From contig NZ_OU342399.1 of NCBI RefSeq assembly GCF_910589745.1, forward strand, positions 1,849,501 through 1,913,500: a stretch of DNA of 64,000 nucleotides, in the 5' to 3' direction. This DNA is from Candidatus Arcticimaribacter forsetii (GTDB taxonomy: Bacteria; Bacteroidota; Bacteroidia; Flavobacteriales; Flavobacteriaceae). The notes below the pieces were generated by a model. The model did not search any database and had not been told where the DNA came from. It saw nothing but the letters and a program-made list of their open reading frames with translations. The translations under genes were made by a program, and so were the position numbers. The stretch's first letter is position 1. Each line of letters starts with the position of its first letter. Positions 1 to 7,602 of this stretch are shown here, in pieces.

Positions 1-628
1 TATATTTTTTAAGAAAATCTTCCAGCCATATAATAGACTCAATATCTAAATGGTTTGTTGGCTCATCGAGGAGTAAAATATCGTTAGGTTGTAAAAGAAG
101 TTTTGCTAATTCAATTCTCATTCTCCATCCTCCAGAGAAAGTATCTGTTTGTTTATTGAAATCTTCAGACTGAAACCCTAAACCTTGTAAAATTCTTTCG
201 GTTGTACCTTGGTAGTTATAACCTCCTATAATTTCATAACGTTCTGTTACTTCATTTAATTGAATAATCAATTCATTGTATGAATCAGATTCATAATCTG
301 TTCGTGTAGTAAGACCGAGGTTAATTTCCTCCATCTGTTTTTCAAGTTCTTTTATTTCAGTAAAAGCTTGGTAAGCTTCTTCTAATACTGTTCGTCCAAA
401 ATCAAAGTCAATATCCTGTTTTAGAAATCCTAGTTTTACTGATTTCTCCTGAGAAATGGAACCCTCACTAACCGGAGTATCCCTGGAGATCAAATGAAGG
501 AGCGTAGATTTTCCAGCTCCATTTTTACCAACAAGGCCAACTCGATTTCCCGGACCTAGTCTAAATGAGATATCCTTGAAAAGATATTCACCACCAAATG
601 AAACCGATACATTCTGAACGCTAAGCAT
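1..628 (-). CDS. ABC-F family ATP-binding protein (N-terminal part, cut by window edge)
   Basis: The reading frame starts at the ATG complementary to 626-628 and runs off the left edge, so only about 209 N-terminal residues are present. The first nucleotide-binding domain is complete enough to identify: Walker A GKNGAGKST near residues 34-42, signature FSGGWRMR near residue 162, and Walker B ILLLDEPTNHLD near residue 182. The LLLDEPTNHLD form and the absence of membrane segments point to the soluble ABC-F class (Uup/EttA-like), which act on the ribosome rather than in transport. The subfamily cannot be set without the rest of the protein. Confidence 0.9.
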   Translation of the reverse strand, partial: MLSVQNVSVSFGGEYLFKDISFRLGPGNRVGLVGKNGAGKSTLLHLISRDTPVSEGSISQEKSVKLGFLKQDIDFDFGRTVLEEAYQAFTEIKELEKQMEEINLGLTTRTDYESDSYNELIIQLNEVTERYEIIGGYNYQGTTERILQGLGFQSEDFNKQTDTFSGGWRMRIELAKLLLQPNDILLLDEPTNHLDIESIIWLEDFLKKY

Positions 629-676
629 AAAAAATTTTTTGCAAATTTGATGAATGCATTTGAAATAAACTAGTGT

Positions 677-1732
677 TTAGTCAGTTTGTCTTAAATAACT
701 TTCAAACCTACTTATATCAACCTCAGAGTTAAGCATTGACTTACCCTCTATATAATCCAATAACCATTCCGACAATAATGGAGCTGCAAGTACACCTCGT
801 GATCCAAGCCCATTTAAAAGATGAATGTTTTTGTAAGCTGGATGTGTACCTAGCAAAGGTCTACGGTCTTGAACAGTTGGACGAATTTGAGTAATATGTT
901 CTATTACTTCTATTTCTGTTGAAATCATTTTATGTATTCGATTTAACACCCATTCTCTTCCCTTTGGAGTGCATCGGAGTGTTTTATCATTTCGCTCAAA
1001 AGTTGCTCCTGCCCAATATAAATCGCCTCCTATTGGGGTAATAAAAATAGGGCCTTTTAAAATTGCTTTTGATTTTAATTTTGGTGCCTTTATTATTAAG
1101 ATTTCTCCTTTAGAGCCAACCAAAGGCAAATTTTTAAAAAAGGGATTATTAATCATTTTAAAACCCTCACAAAAAACGATATGTTTCGCTTGGATGTCTT
1201 TATAAGTAATACTAGAATCCGAATATTTTAATTTTTTGAAATCGAATTCCTCTTCAATAAATTCATCAGAATTTAAAAAACTCTTGTATGAGTTTATTAG
1301 ATGATTTGTAGCAACTCTTCCAGAACTCATTACGTTCCCATAGCCTAATGTTGCATTTATAGAATCGTCATGGTTAGAATGAATTTTAGGATCTAGAAAG
1401 GGAGCTAATTTTTTAGTGTCAGAAGCAGAAATCCATTCATTATGTTCCGAGCGCTTATTGAATATCTTATGAATTTGAGCAGGGTAAACAATTTGAGTTT
1501 TTAGTTTACTTTCAAGATCGGAATAAAATGGCATTGCATATTGATGAAATACATCGGCATTCCAAGCTAAGGAAAACCTTTTCAATACCGTTGGGTTATA
1601 TATTCCAGCTGCAATTTGAGAAGAACCACCTCTTCCAGAATCTATAATAGAAAAAGATAAGTTACTTCTCTTTAGTTGCTCTGCAAAAGCCAAACCTGCT
1701 AGACCAAATCCTACGATAATTGAATGCTTCAT
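677..1732 (-). CDS. FAD-dependent oxidoreductase (DAO / MnmC C-terminal-like)
   Basis: A 351-residue protein starting MKHSIIVGFGLAGLAF, with a dinucleotide-binding GxGxxG (GFGLAG) directly at the N-terminus, a GSSQIAAGIYNP segment near residue 41, and a C-terminal GLGSRGVLAAPL segment typical of D-amino-acid-oxidase-fold enzymes and of the oxidase half of MnmC. Known relatives oxidise amine groups with FAD, but the substrate here is unknown. A longer reading starting at 1762 would place the start inside the gldN terminator hairpin, so the Met at 1732 is preferred. It lies on the same strand as gldN but downstream of that terminator. Confidence 0.8.
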   Translation of the reverse strand: MKHSIIVGFGLAGLAFAEQLKRSNLSFSIIDSGRGGSSQIAAGIYNPTVLKRFSLAWNADVFHQYAMPFYSDLESKLKTQIVYPAQIHKIFNKRSEHNEWISASDTKKLAPFLDPKIHSNHDDSINATLGYGNVMSSGRVATNHLINSYKSFLNSDEFIEEEFDFKKLKYSDSSITYKDIQAKHIVFCEGFKMINNPFFKNLPLVGSKGEILIIKAPKLKSKAILKGPIFITPIGGDLYWAGATFERNDKTLRCTPKGREWVLNRIHKMISTEIEVIEHITQIRPTVQDRRPLLGTHPAYKNIHLLNGLGSRGVLAAPLLSEWLLDYIEGKSMLNSEVDISRFESYLRQTD

Positions 1733-1745
1733 ACTAAATAAAAGT

Positions 1746-1780
1746 AAAAAAAAACGCTGCATAAAGCAGCGTTTTTTTAA
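1746..1780 (-). terminator. Intrinsic terminator after gldN
   Basis: ACGCTGC and GCAGCGT form a 7-bp stem around a five-base loop (ATAAA), flanked by A-runs on one side and T-runs on the other. It can act on both strands, and it closes the gldKLMN transcript 13 bases past the gldN stop. Confidence 0.85.
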
Positions 1781-1792
1781 TTAAGTAGTTTA

Positions 1793-2701
1793 TTAATTAT
1801 TCCATAAATCTTGTTCGAAATCTCTAATTTGAGATTTAATTCGTTCAGATTCTAAAAGTTGCTGTAAAGCATCTTCGTATATATATTCGTTAACAGAACG
1901 ATCTTCATAAACATTTTCTTCTTTGTAAATTACTGAATTGAATCGTCTTGAATTGAGCATATGGTCAAAAGTAATCGGCTGTGAGGAGTTTCTATTGTTA
2001 AATACAGTTGAATTATTTAAAGTAATTCTTGCGTCTGGGAACCAAACCCAAAACAAAGGCAAAGGCCCTTCTTGATCTCCTTCACTAGTATCTTCCAGCT
2101 TCAAACTAACATCAGGTGCACATGGAGCAATACCAAGTAAACGATATTTCAATTCTCCTTGTCTTTTATCGACATACCATGTACCTTTAATTTTGTACTG
2201 CTTAATCTCTGCAGCTCCTAAAGAAGCTGTTCTATAATCTTGATCTGTTATTTCTTCACCTGCGTTTAACTTTTCAATACTACTGTTTTTTAGTTTTCTT
2301 GCAAATAATTTTTCTTGGATATCAGCATAAGTCATTTTTTCGGTGAAGTATTCGTCCGAGTAGACTTCTTTGATATTTCCTTTCTTAATATTTTCTCTTA
2401 AAACATAAAATAAAGATCTACGGTCTGGACCAAGATTAGTCGTATCCGTAGGATAATAATATGGAAAGTTTATACGCTCGTTAAGATCGATAATTTCCCA
2501 AACAGTTTTTGACCACAAAATATCTCTGTCATCAACATAACCGTATGAAAGGGGTGTTTCATCATTAGCCACAATTTGTTTTTCATTTATTTTACCAATA
2601 TCCTGCGGTACACGAGCGTTTAACAAATTGGCTTGTGCATGGCCATTGCCGATGAAGCAAAGACAAATTAAAATAAAAGAATATATAAATTTTGAGTTCA
2701 T
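1793..2701 (-). CDS. gldN: Gliding motility / type IX secretion protein GldN (PorN)
   Basis: A 302-residue exported protein with an N-terminal signal peptide ending near NGHAQ (residues 1-23). GldN is a periplasmic component that, with GldK, forms the ring under the outer membrane of the type IX secretion system. Assignment rests on the conserved early region (LLNARVPQDIG, then DDRDILWSKTVWEIIDL near residues 58-74) and on its fixed place as the last gene of gldK-gldL-gldM-gldN. It starts 19 bases after the gldM stop and is followed by an intrinsic terminator. Confidence 0.93.
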   Translation of the reverse strand: MNSKFIYSFILICLCFIGNGHAQANLLNARVPQDIGKINEKQIVANDETPLSYGYVDDRDILWSKTVWEIIDLNERINFPYYYPTDTTNLGPDRRSLFYVLRENIKKGNIKEVYSDEYFTEKMTYADIQEKLFARKLKNSSIEKLNAGEEITDQDYRTASLGAAEIKQYKIKGTWYVDKRQGELKYRLLGIAPCAPDVSLKLEDTSEGDQEGPLPLFWVWFPDARITLNNSTVFNNRNSSQPITFDHMLNSRRFNSVIYKEENVYEDRSVNEYIYEDALQQLLESERIKSQIRDFEQDLWNN

Positions 2702-2720
2702 GACTTAACTATTAACGTCG

Positions 2721-4301
2721 TTATATTATTGTACAAATTACTGTTGATGTTTCCTTAAATTTATATTTAGGATTCTTAGGGTTTTCTACTTCAATACCAT
2801 AAACGGTAACTTGCATTCCTTTCTTAGCTCTTCTTAATGCAGACTTTGCTTTCGAGTTTAACTTATTCCCTTGAACGTTTACAGTTGCAGAACCTGGAAC
2901 TTTAAATTTGAAGTTCTTAACTTTTAAGTTAATCGGGAAATCAAAATCAACAAGGTCAGCTCCTATAGTTGCATTTGTAAGGTCGTTTTTAGAAATTTTA
3001 AAGTTACCTGACTCACCAGCTACTAATCCAGCAGGTGCAGGAACATCTTTAATTCTAAATACTTCAGAAGTAGATATTTTCTTACCATCTGGTAACGTAC
3101 CACTAACTACAAACTTAACCGTTCTTCCCTTACCCGGATCAATTACATATTTGCTTCCTTTAACTCTTCTTAGTCCAGGCGCAGATGCTTTTACTTTATT
3201 TGGTTGAATACCCGGAATAGAAATTGTCATCGGGTTTTCTACACCTCTATAGACAACATTCATCTTGTCGGCACGAATTAGAGGAGAATTAGGCTTAGCA
3301 ATTACTGGAAAAGACTGATTAACTTCAATCCTAGATTCAATACCATTATTCAAGAAAATTAGATCTCCTTCTATAACATGATCACCAGGACGACCTGCTT
3401 TAACATTTAACTTAATTCCTCCCGGAATAAGTTCATACTGATCATCTGTAAGTTTATTTCCATCTAGAGTTAAACTAACCTCATTTGGGTTTTGCGCTCC
3501 ACCTTTTCTTCCAAGGATAACACTACCATCAAAAGTTTCTCCTTGATAATAAGCTCCTTTTTCTGTTTTAAGGAAAGAGATATAATTGTCTTTGTTAACT
3601 CTACTACCTGCTTCTAACTCTTTTCCTAATAATGCGTTTAAAACATCACTTTCGGTAAGACGAATGTCGTTTTGCATCATTGTAAGCTTAGCAAGAGAAG
3701 AAATTAATGGAAAACCTTCATAATTTGCTACTAACCAAGGTACATCAACTCCATCTTTATTTTTGATGTTGTTGTTAAAATCACCTGAATAGAAACGTTC
3801 TTCTACTAACTCAGTATATTGTGGATACTGACTCGCAAAAACTTGAATAACTCTCATCTTGTAATTATTCATTAAATCAATGAATTCTTTACCTTCTGGC
3901 GATACTCCGCTTGCATCGAAGAAAATTAAATCTAATTTTTCTCCTTTATCCATTTCAGAATACTTCTCCAGGTTAGGATCATCTACTAAACGATCTGCAG
4001 TGATGGTATTCTTAATCTCCTGAATACGATTATAAAATGCCGTAGACTCTTTTCGAATCTCTTTTGCAGTTCGGTCGTGACCAATCCACTTTCCTTCTTT
4101 TTCCTCAGAATTAGTAGAAATTTTATTGTAGTATATCTCGTTTCCAGTATTTACGCGCTCATTAGCACTTTGAATTTTTTTGAACATTTGTCCAAATCCA
4201 TCCAATACTTCCTTACTAACGTTCAATGCCAACATGGTAATGAACACTAGGTACATCAGCGCAATAAGTTTATTACGCGGGGTTTCATTTGCTCCAGCCA
4301 T
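2721..4301 (-). CDS. gldM: Gliding motility / T9SS motor protein GldM (PorM)
   Basis: A 526-residue protein with a short cytoplasmic N-terminus (MAGANETPRNK), one membrane segment near residues 12-30 (LIALMYLVFITMLALNVSK), and a long periplasmic part rich in beta structure. In characterised systems GldM forms a dimer inside a GldL ring, uses proton flow to turn, and contacts GldK/N across the periplasm. Only 5 bases separate it from gldL, which fits translational coupling and the stoichiometry of a motor complex. Length matches the family. Confidence 0.95.
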   Translation of the reverse strand: MAGANETPRNKLIALMYLVFITMLALNVSKEVLDGFGQMFKKIQSANERVNTGNEIYYNKISTNSEEKEGKWIGHDRTAKEIRKESTAFYNRIQEIKNTITADRLVDDPNLEKYSEMDKGEKLDLIFFDASGVSPEGKEFIDLMNNYKMRVIQVFASQYPQYTELVEERFYSGDFNNNIKNKDGVDVPWLVANYEGFPLISSLAKLTMMQNDIRLTESDVLNALLGKELEAGSRVNKDNYISFLKTEKGAYYQGETFDGSVILGRKGGAQNPNEVSLTLDGNKLTDDQYELIPGGIKLNVKAGRPGDHVIEGDLIFLNNGIESRIEVNQSFPVIAKPNSPLIRADKMNVVYRGVENPMTISIPGIQPNKVKASAPGLRRVKGSKYVIDPGKGRTVKFVVSGTLPDGKKISTSEVFRIKDVPAPAGLVAGESGNFKISKNDLTNATIGADLVDFDFPINLKVKNFKFKVPGSATVNVQGNKLNSKAKSALRRAKKGMQVTVYGIEVENPKNPKYKFKETSTVICTII

Positions 4302-4306
4302 GTTTC

Positions 4307-4957
4307 TTAATTTTTATTCATTGCAGAAAGCATTCCGCCATAAACTTGGTTAAGTGATGCTAAGTTTGCAGACATTGCTTCCATTTGAGCTTGTAGCTGC
4401 TTAGCGTTCTCTGTTAATTGTGCGTTGTTTGAGGTTTGTGAACCTGCATCTGCAACTTGAGCACTGTATAATTGATTTAATTCTTCTAGTTGACTTGCAG
4501 CCTTAGACATTTGCTCAGAGTAATTATTAGAAGTAGAAACTGCATCTACAGCAGGTGTTAAAGCCGCTGCTGAAGCCTCTAAGCTTTTGATACTTTTTGT
4601 TAATCCACCTACTAGGTTTACATCTAATTTAGCTTCTTGAAGAATTGCATCGATTTTACCTGATAATCCTTCTTCAGATCCTGATGATTTTGGAGCATGA
4701 CCTGTTTTTTCTTCTAAGTGTTCAACATATGCTGCATGCTCTTCTCGTGCATCATCTAACATTAATCCTCCTACTAAGAAAATAATTGCTTCAGTTCCTA
4801 ATCCTAAACCTAATACAACACCTCCTGTTATTGGTCCTATCTCTAAGTGAAGAATTTTAAATAATGCTCCAACGATTACTACTGCTCCTCCAATTTGGAA
4901 TAGCATGTGCATAATAATTTTTCTTCTTAACCTTCCTTTTAATTGTTTTGCGTCCAT
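4307..4957 (-). CDS. gldL: Gliding motility / T9SS motor protein GldL (PorL)
   Basis: A 216-residue inner-membrane protein. Two hydrophobic segments are visible: residues about 13-35 (IIMHMLFQIGGAVVIVGALF) and 43-66 (GGVVLGLGLGTEAIIFLVGG). The second carries the embedded acidic residue (GTEAII) that family studies tie to proton-driven torque. The rest is a cytoplasmic helical tail rich in Ala, Gln and Asn. It lies between gldK (45 bases upstream) and gldM (5 bases downstream). Confidence 0.95.
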   Translation of the reverse strand: MDAKQLKGRLRRKIIMHMLFQIGGAVVIVGALFKILHLEIGPITGGVVLGLGLGTEAIIFLVGGLMLDDAREEHAAYVEHLEEKTGHAPKSSGSEEGLSGKIDAILQEAKLDVNLVGGLTKSIKSLEASAAALTPAVDAVSTSNNYSEQMSKAASQLEELNQLYSAQVADAGSQTSNNAQLTENAKQLQAQMEAMSANLASLNQVYGGMLSAMNKN

Positions 4958-5002
4958 TTTAATAAATTAGTTTAGTTATAAGCTTAGTTTAAAGATAATA
5001 TT

Positions 5003-6373
5003 TTATTTAATTTTTACTTTTTCCGATCCTAAATAGTCTTGAACAGTTCTGAATCCAATATAGCTTCTTGCGGTATCAGAATACTCGTAGTCTCTTGAAC
5101 TAACTCTCAAGAAATAAGCAACATCTTTCCAAGAACCACCGCGAACTACTTTTCTCGTTTCTTTTGCAGAAGAGAAATTTGGATTCAAAGAAGACACGTA
5201 TTCATACGCTCCTGGATCATAGGAGGAACCAGTCCACTCCGCTACATTACCAGCCATATTGTACAAGTTATAATCATTTGCTAAATATGACTTTGCTTCT
5301 ACTGTATACATTGCTTGGTCAGAAGAATAATCTCCACGAAGGGGTTTAAAGTTTGCTAAGAAACACCCTCTGTCATTTAGTAAGTATGGGGAACCCCAAG
5401 GATAAATACCGGAAGGAATTCCACCCCTTGCAGCATATTCCCATTCCGCCTCAGTTGGTAATCTAAAGTAATTTACTAAGGGTTTACCATTCTGTTTTTG
5501 ATATGAGTTTTTGTAACTAGTTCTCCAAACACAAAAAGCAACTGCTTGTTTCCAAGAAACTCCAACCACTGGATAATCCTGATAAGCAGGGTGTGAGAAA
5601 TAATCGTTGTGCATGGGCTCGTTGTAAGAGTAATTAAAATCTTTAATCCAAACTGTTGTGTCTGGATAAATTTCAAGATTTTTTTCTTCATGAATATAAT
5701 CAGATCTTCCTCTTAGGTTTGGATTACGCTTTCTATCTAAAGAGGCTTTCTCAGCATCAAACCAAGTATATCTATATTTTAATTTATTAACGTCTAATTT
5801 CATTTCACCGTTATACCAAACTTCCGGCGGAAGGTACAAGCTGTCCATTACCTCAACGTAAGCCTGATCCATATAATCTTCCGTACTCCATTCAATTTCT
5901 TCGTCCCAATTTAATCGACGACCAGCGTATAAATCTTCACTTAGGTCATAGTAATTAAGCTTCATGTATTTTTGAAATTCTGTAAGATCAGAAGTGTCAG
6001 CATCTGCAAATGCGTAAGCAGCAATCCCATCAGTAACTCCTTCTTCTTTATTTTCATCTGCTTTTCTTGCAAGCATATTAAGAGCGATAGAATCTCTTAC
6101 CCAATAAACAAACTGTCTGTATTCGCTGTTGGTTATTTCAGTTTCATCCATGTAAAAAGAACGAACTGTCACGGTTTTCGCCTGAGCATTTTGGAGTTGT
6201 GCCATGTCGTCATCTGCCTTTCCCATAATATACGCACCACCCTCTACAAGAGTCATACCATAAGGTTTTTCAGGAAACCACTTCTTCTGCTTTACTCCAA
6301 CTAATTCCCCTCTTTTGTTACCACAACCTGTAAGGAGTAGTACTGAGGCAACTAAAACAAATATTTTTTTCAT
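5003..6373 (-). CDS. gldK: Gliding motility / T9SS lipoprotein GldK (PorK)
   Basis: A 456-residue lipoprotein: the signal peptide ends in LLLTGC with the lipidated Cys at residue 17. The body is a formylglycine-generating-enzyme (SUMF1) fold, seen in FRLPTEAEWEYAARGG, NMAGNVAEWTGSSYD and VVRGGSWKD in the C-terminal half. GldK uses this fold structurally, forming the outer-membrane-associated ring with GldN. It is the first gene of gldKLMN. No clear TAnnTTTG promoter is visible in the 80 bases before it, so read-through from the arginase-like gene is possible. Confidence 0.95.
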   Translation of the reverse strand: MKKIFVLVASVLLLTGCGNKRGELVGVKQKKWFPEKPYGMTLVEGGAYIMGKADDDMAQLQNAQAKTVTVRSFYMDETEITNSEYRQFVYWVRDSIALNMLARKADENKEEGVTDGIAAYAFADADTSDLTEFQKYMKLNYYDLSEDLYAGRRLNWDEEIEWSTEDYMDQAYVEVMDSLYLPPEVWYNGEMKLDVNKLKYRYTWFDAEKASLDRKRNPNLRGRSDYIHEEKNLEIYPDTTVWIKDFNYSYNEPMHNDYFSHPAYQDYPVVGVSWKQAVAFCVWRTSYKNSYQKQNGKPLVNYFRLPTEAEWEYAARGGIPSGIYPWGSPYLLNDRGCFLANFKPLRGDYSSDQAMYTVEAKSYLANDYNLYNMAGNVAEWTGSSYDPGAYEYVSSLNPNFSSAKETRKVVRGGSWKDVAYFLRVSSRDYEYSDTARSYIGFRTVQDYLGSEKVKIK

Positions 6374-6453
6374 AAAAGATTTCGCTCTTCTAGGGCATTA
6401 CAATTTAATCAATATAGTTTACCGCGTCAAGATAAAAAAAAAGATTGATTTCT

Positions 6454-7602
6454 CTACACTCTTTTGGTGGCTTTCCACCATCTATCTGGTAAAACATCGT
6501 TACAAGCATCAAGATAATCTTTGTGCGTGCAAGATAATAACGTGTTACTTTTTGATTTATTATCTAAATAATTTTCATTTTCAATTTCTAACCACCATCT
6601 TCCGCTTTTTTCACTTTGATGAAATATCATTTCACGATCTGACATTTGAACGGTGTAACGTTTAAAATTGTTGTTTGTGTTTACAGGATATTCTCCAAAT
6701 CTGCAATTAACTCCTTCTATAAAATACCAGATTATTTGTGCAAATAATTTATGAAAAAGAGTATTGTTTGGAAGATCAAAAAAACCAGCTAAACTCAACC
6801 TATCACTAATTCCAGCATATCTAGCCAGTGCACAAATTGTTCTACTGTCTATTCCGTTTGGTGACCCGTTTAAATAAGTTCCGTCCGCAGAACTTCTTAA
6901 ACATTTCATGTCAAAACTTGCTATGTCTGCTTCTCTAAAAATCGGTTCTGTAATTTGACTATTATCCAATACCGTTCCCAGACGAATGGAATCAAAAAAA
7001 AGTTTTTCCATTAAATCTAATTCTTCTTGGGCAATCAAATAGGATTGGTAACCGATATTGGTATAATTCATTAAATAACTAGGAGAATCCATAATAATCT
7101 TACTCATATAAGATTTTCCTGAAATCAACTCTTCATCTTGTGAAAAATCGAAACGACTGTCGATCGAAACCATATTGACCAACTTTTTGTTTTGCTGAAA
7201 AACTTGATAAGCTGCAATTGTTAGATCCTGTGTTCCTCCTATAATTATTGGAATTATACTCATTTGCTGCAACTCAAGACAAGCTTCTTTTATTGCAAAA
7301 TAACTGTCTTCTGGAGTTTCACCAATAGGCAAATCGCCTAGATCAGCTATTTCTATTGCCCAATTTCCTGGGTAAAGTTGATATAAATTTCTACGAAATT
7401 CATTAATCTCGTATGAAGTTGATGCAAAAAAACCATTTCTATTTTCGTTCACCCCAAAAATAGCAATACTCACATTTTTTAAATCGGGAAAACCTTGGCT
7501 TTTAGTGTGTGCTTTTATTTTTTTACCCAAAACTTGTTTGGGAAGTAAAACGGATACTCCAAAAACAGTTTCATCAATTGGGTTAAAAAAATTTAAGCTC
7601 AT
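6454..7602 (-). CDS. Arginase/formimidoylglutamase-fold protein lacking metal ligands
   Basis: A 382-residue protein with the ureohydrolase layout, but the expected metal-binding motifs are changed. GGGHD is IGGTQD (near residue 126), DAHxD is SIDSRFD (near 151), and SxDxDxxDP is SFDMKCLRS (near 233). The binuclear Mn site therefore cannot form in the usual way. Databases often label the Bacteroidota relatives formimidoylglutamase. The start codon overlaps the topA stop (TAATG) and the gene lies just upstream of gldK, so it probably shares a transcript with both. A structural or regulatory role is inferred; catalysis is unlikely. Confidence 0.8.
   Translation of the reverse strand: MSLNFFNPIDETVFGVSVLLPKQVLGKKIKAHTKSQGFPDLKNVSIAIFGVNENRNGFFASTSYEINEFRRNLYQLYPGNWAIEIADLGDLPIGETPEDSYFAIKEACLELQQMSIIPIIIGGTQDLTIAAYQVFQQNKKLVNMVSIDSRFDFSQDEELISGKSYMSKIIMDSPSYLMNYTNIGYQSYLIAQEELDLMEKLFFDSIRLGTVLDNSQITEPIFREADIASFDMKCLRSSADGTYLNGSPNGIDSRTICALARYAGISDRLSLAGFFDLPNNTLFHKLFAQIIWYFIEGVNCRFGEYPVNTNNNFKRYTVQMSDREMIFHQSEKSGRWWLEIENENYLDNKSKSNTLLSCTHKDYLDACNDVLPDRWWKATKRV

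Noticed and set aside
969-1205. Open frame on the plus strand inside the FAD oxidoreductase
   Set aside because: Complete overlap with a well-supported gene on the other strand and no protein-like character.
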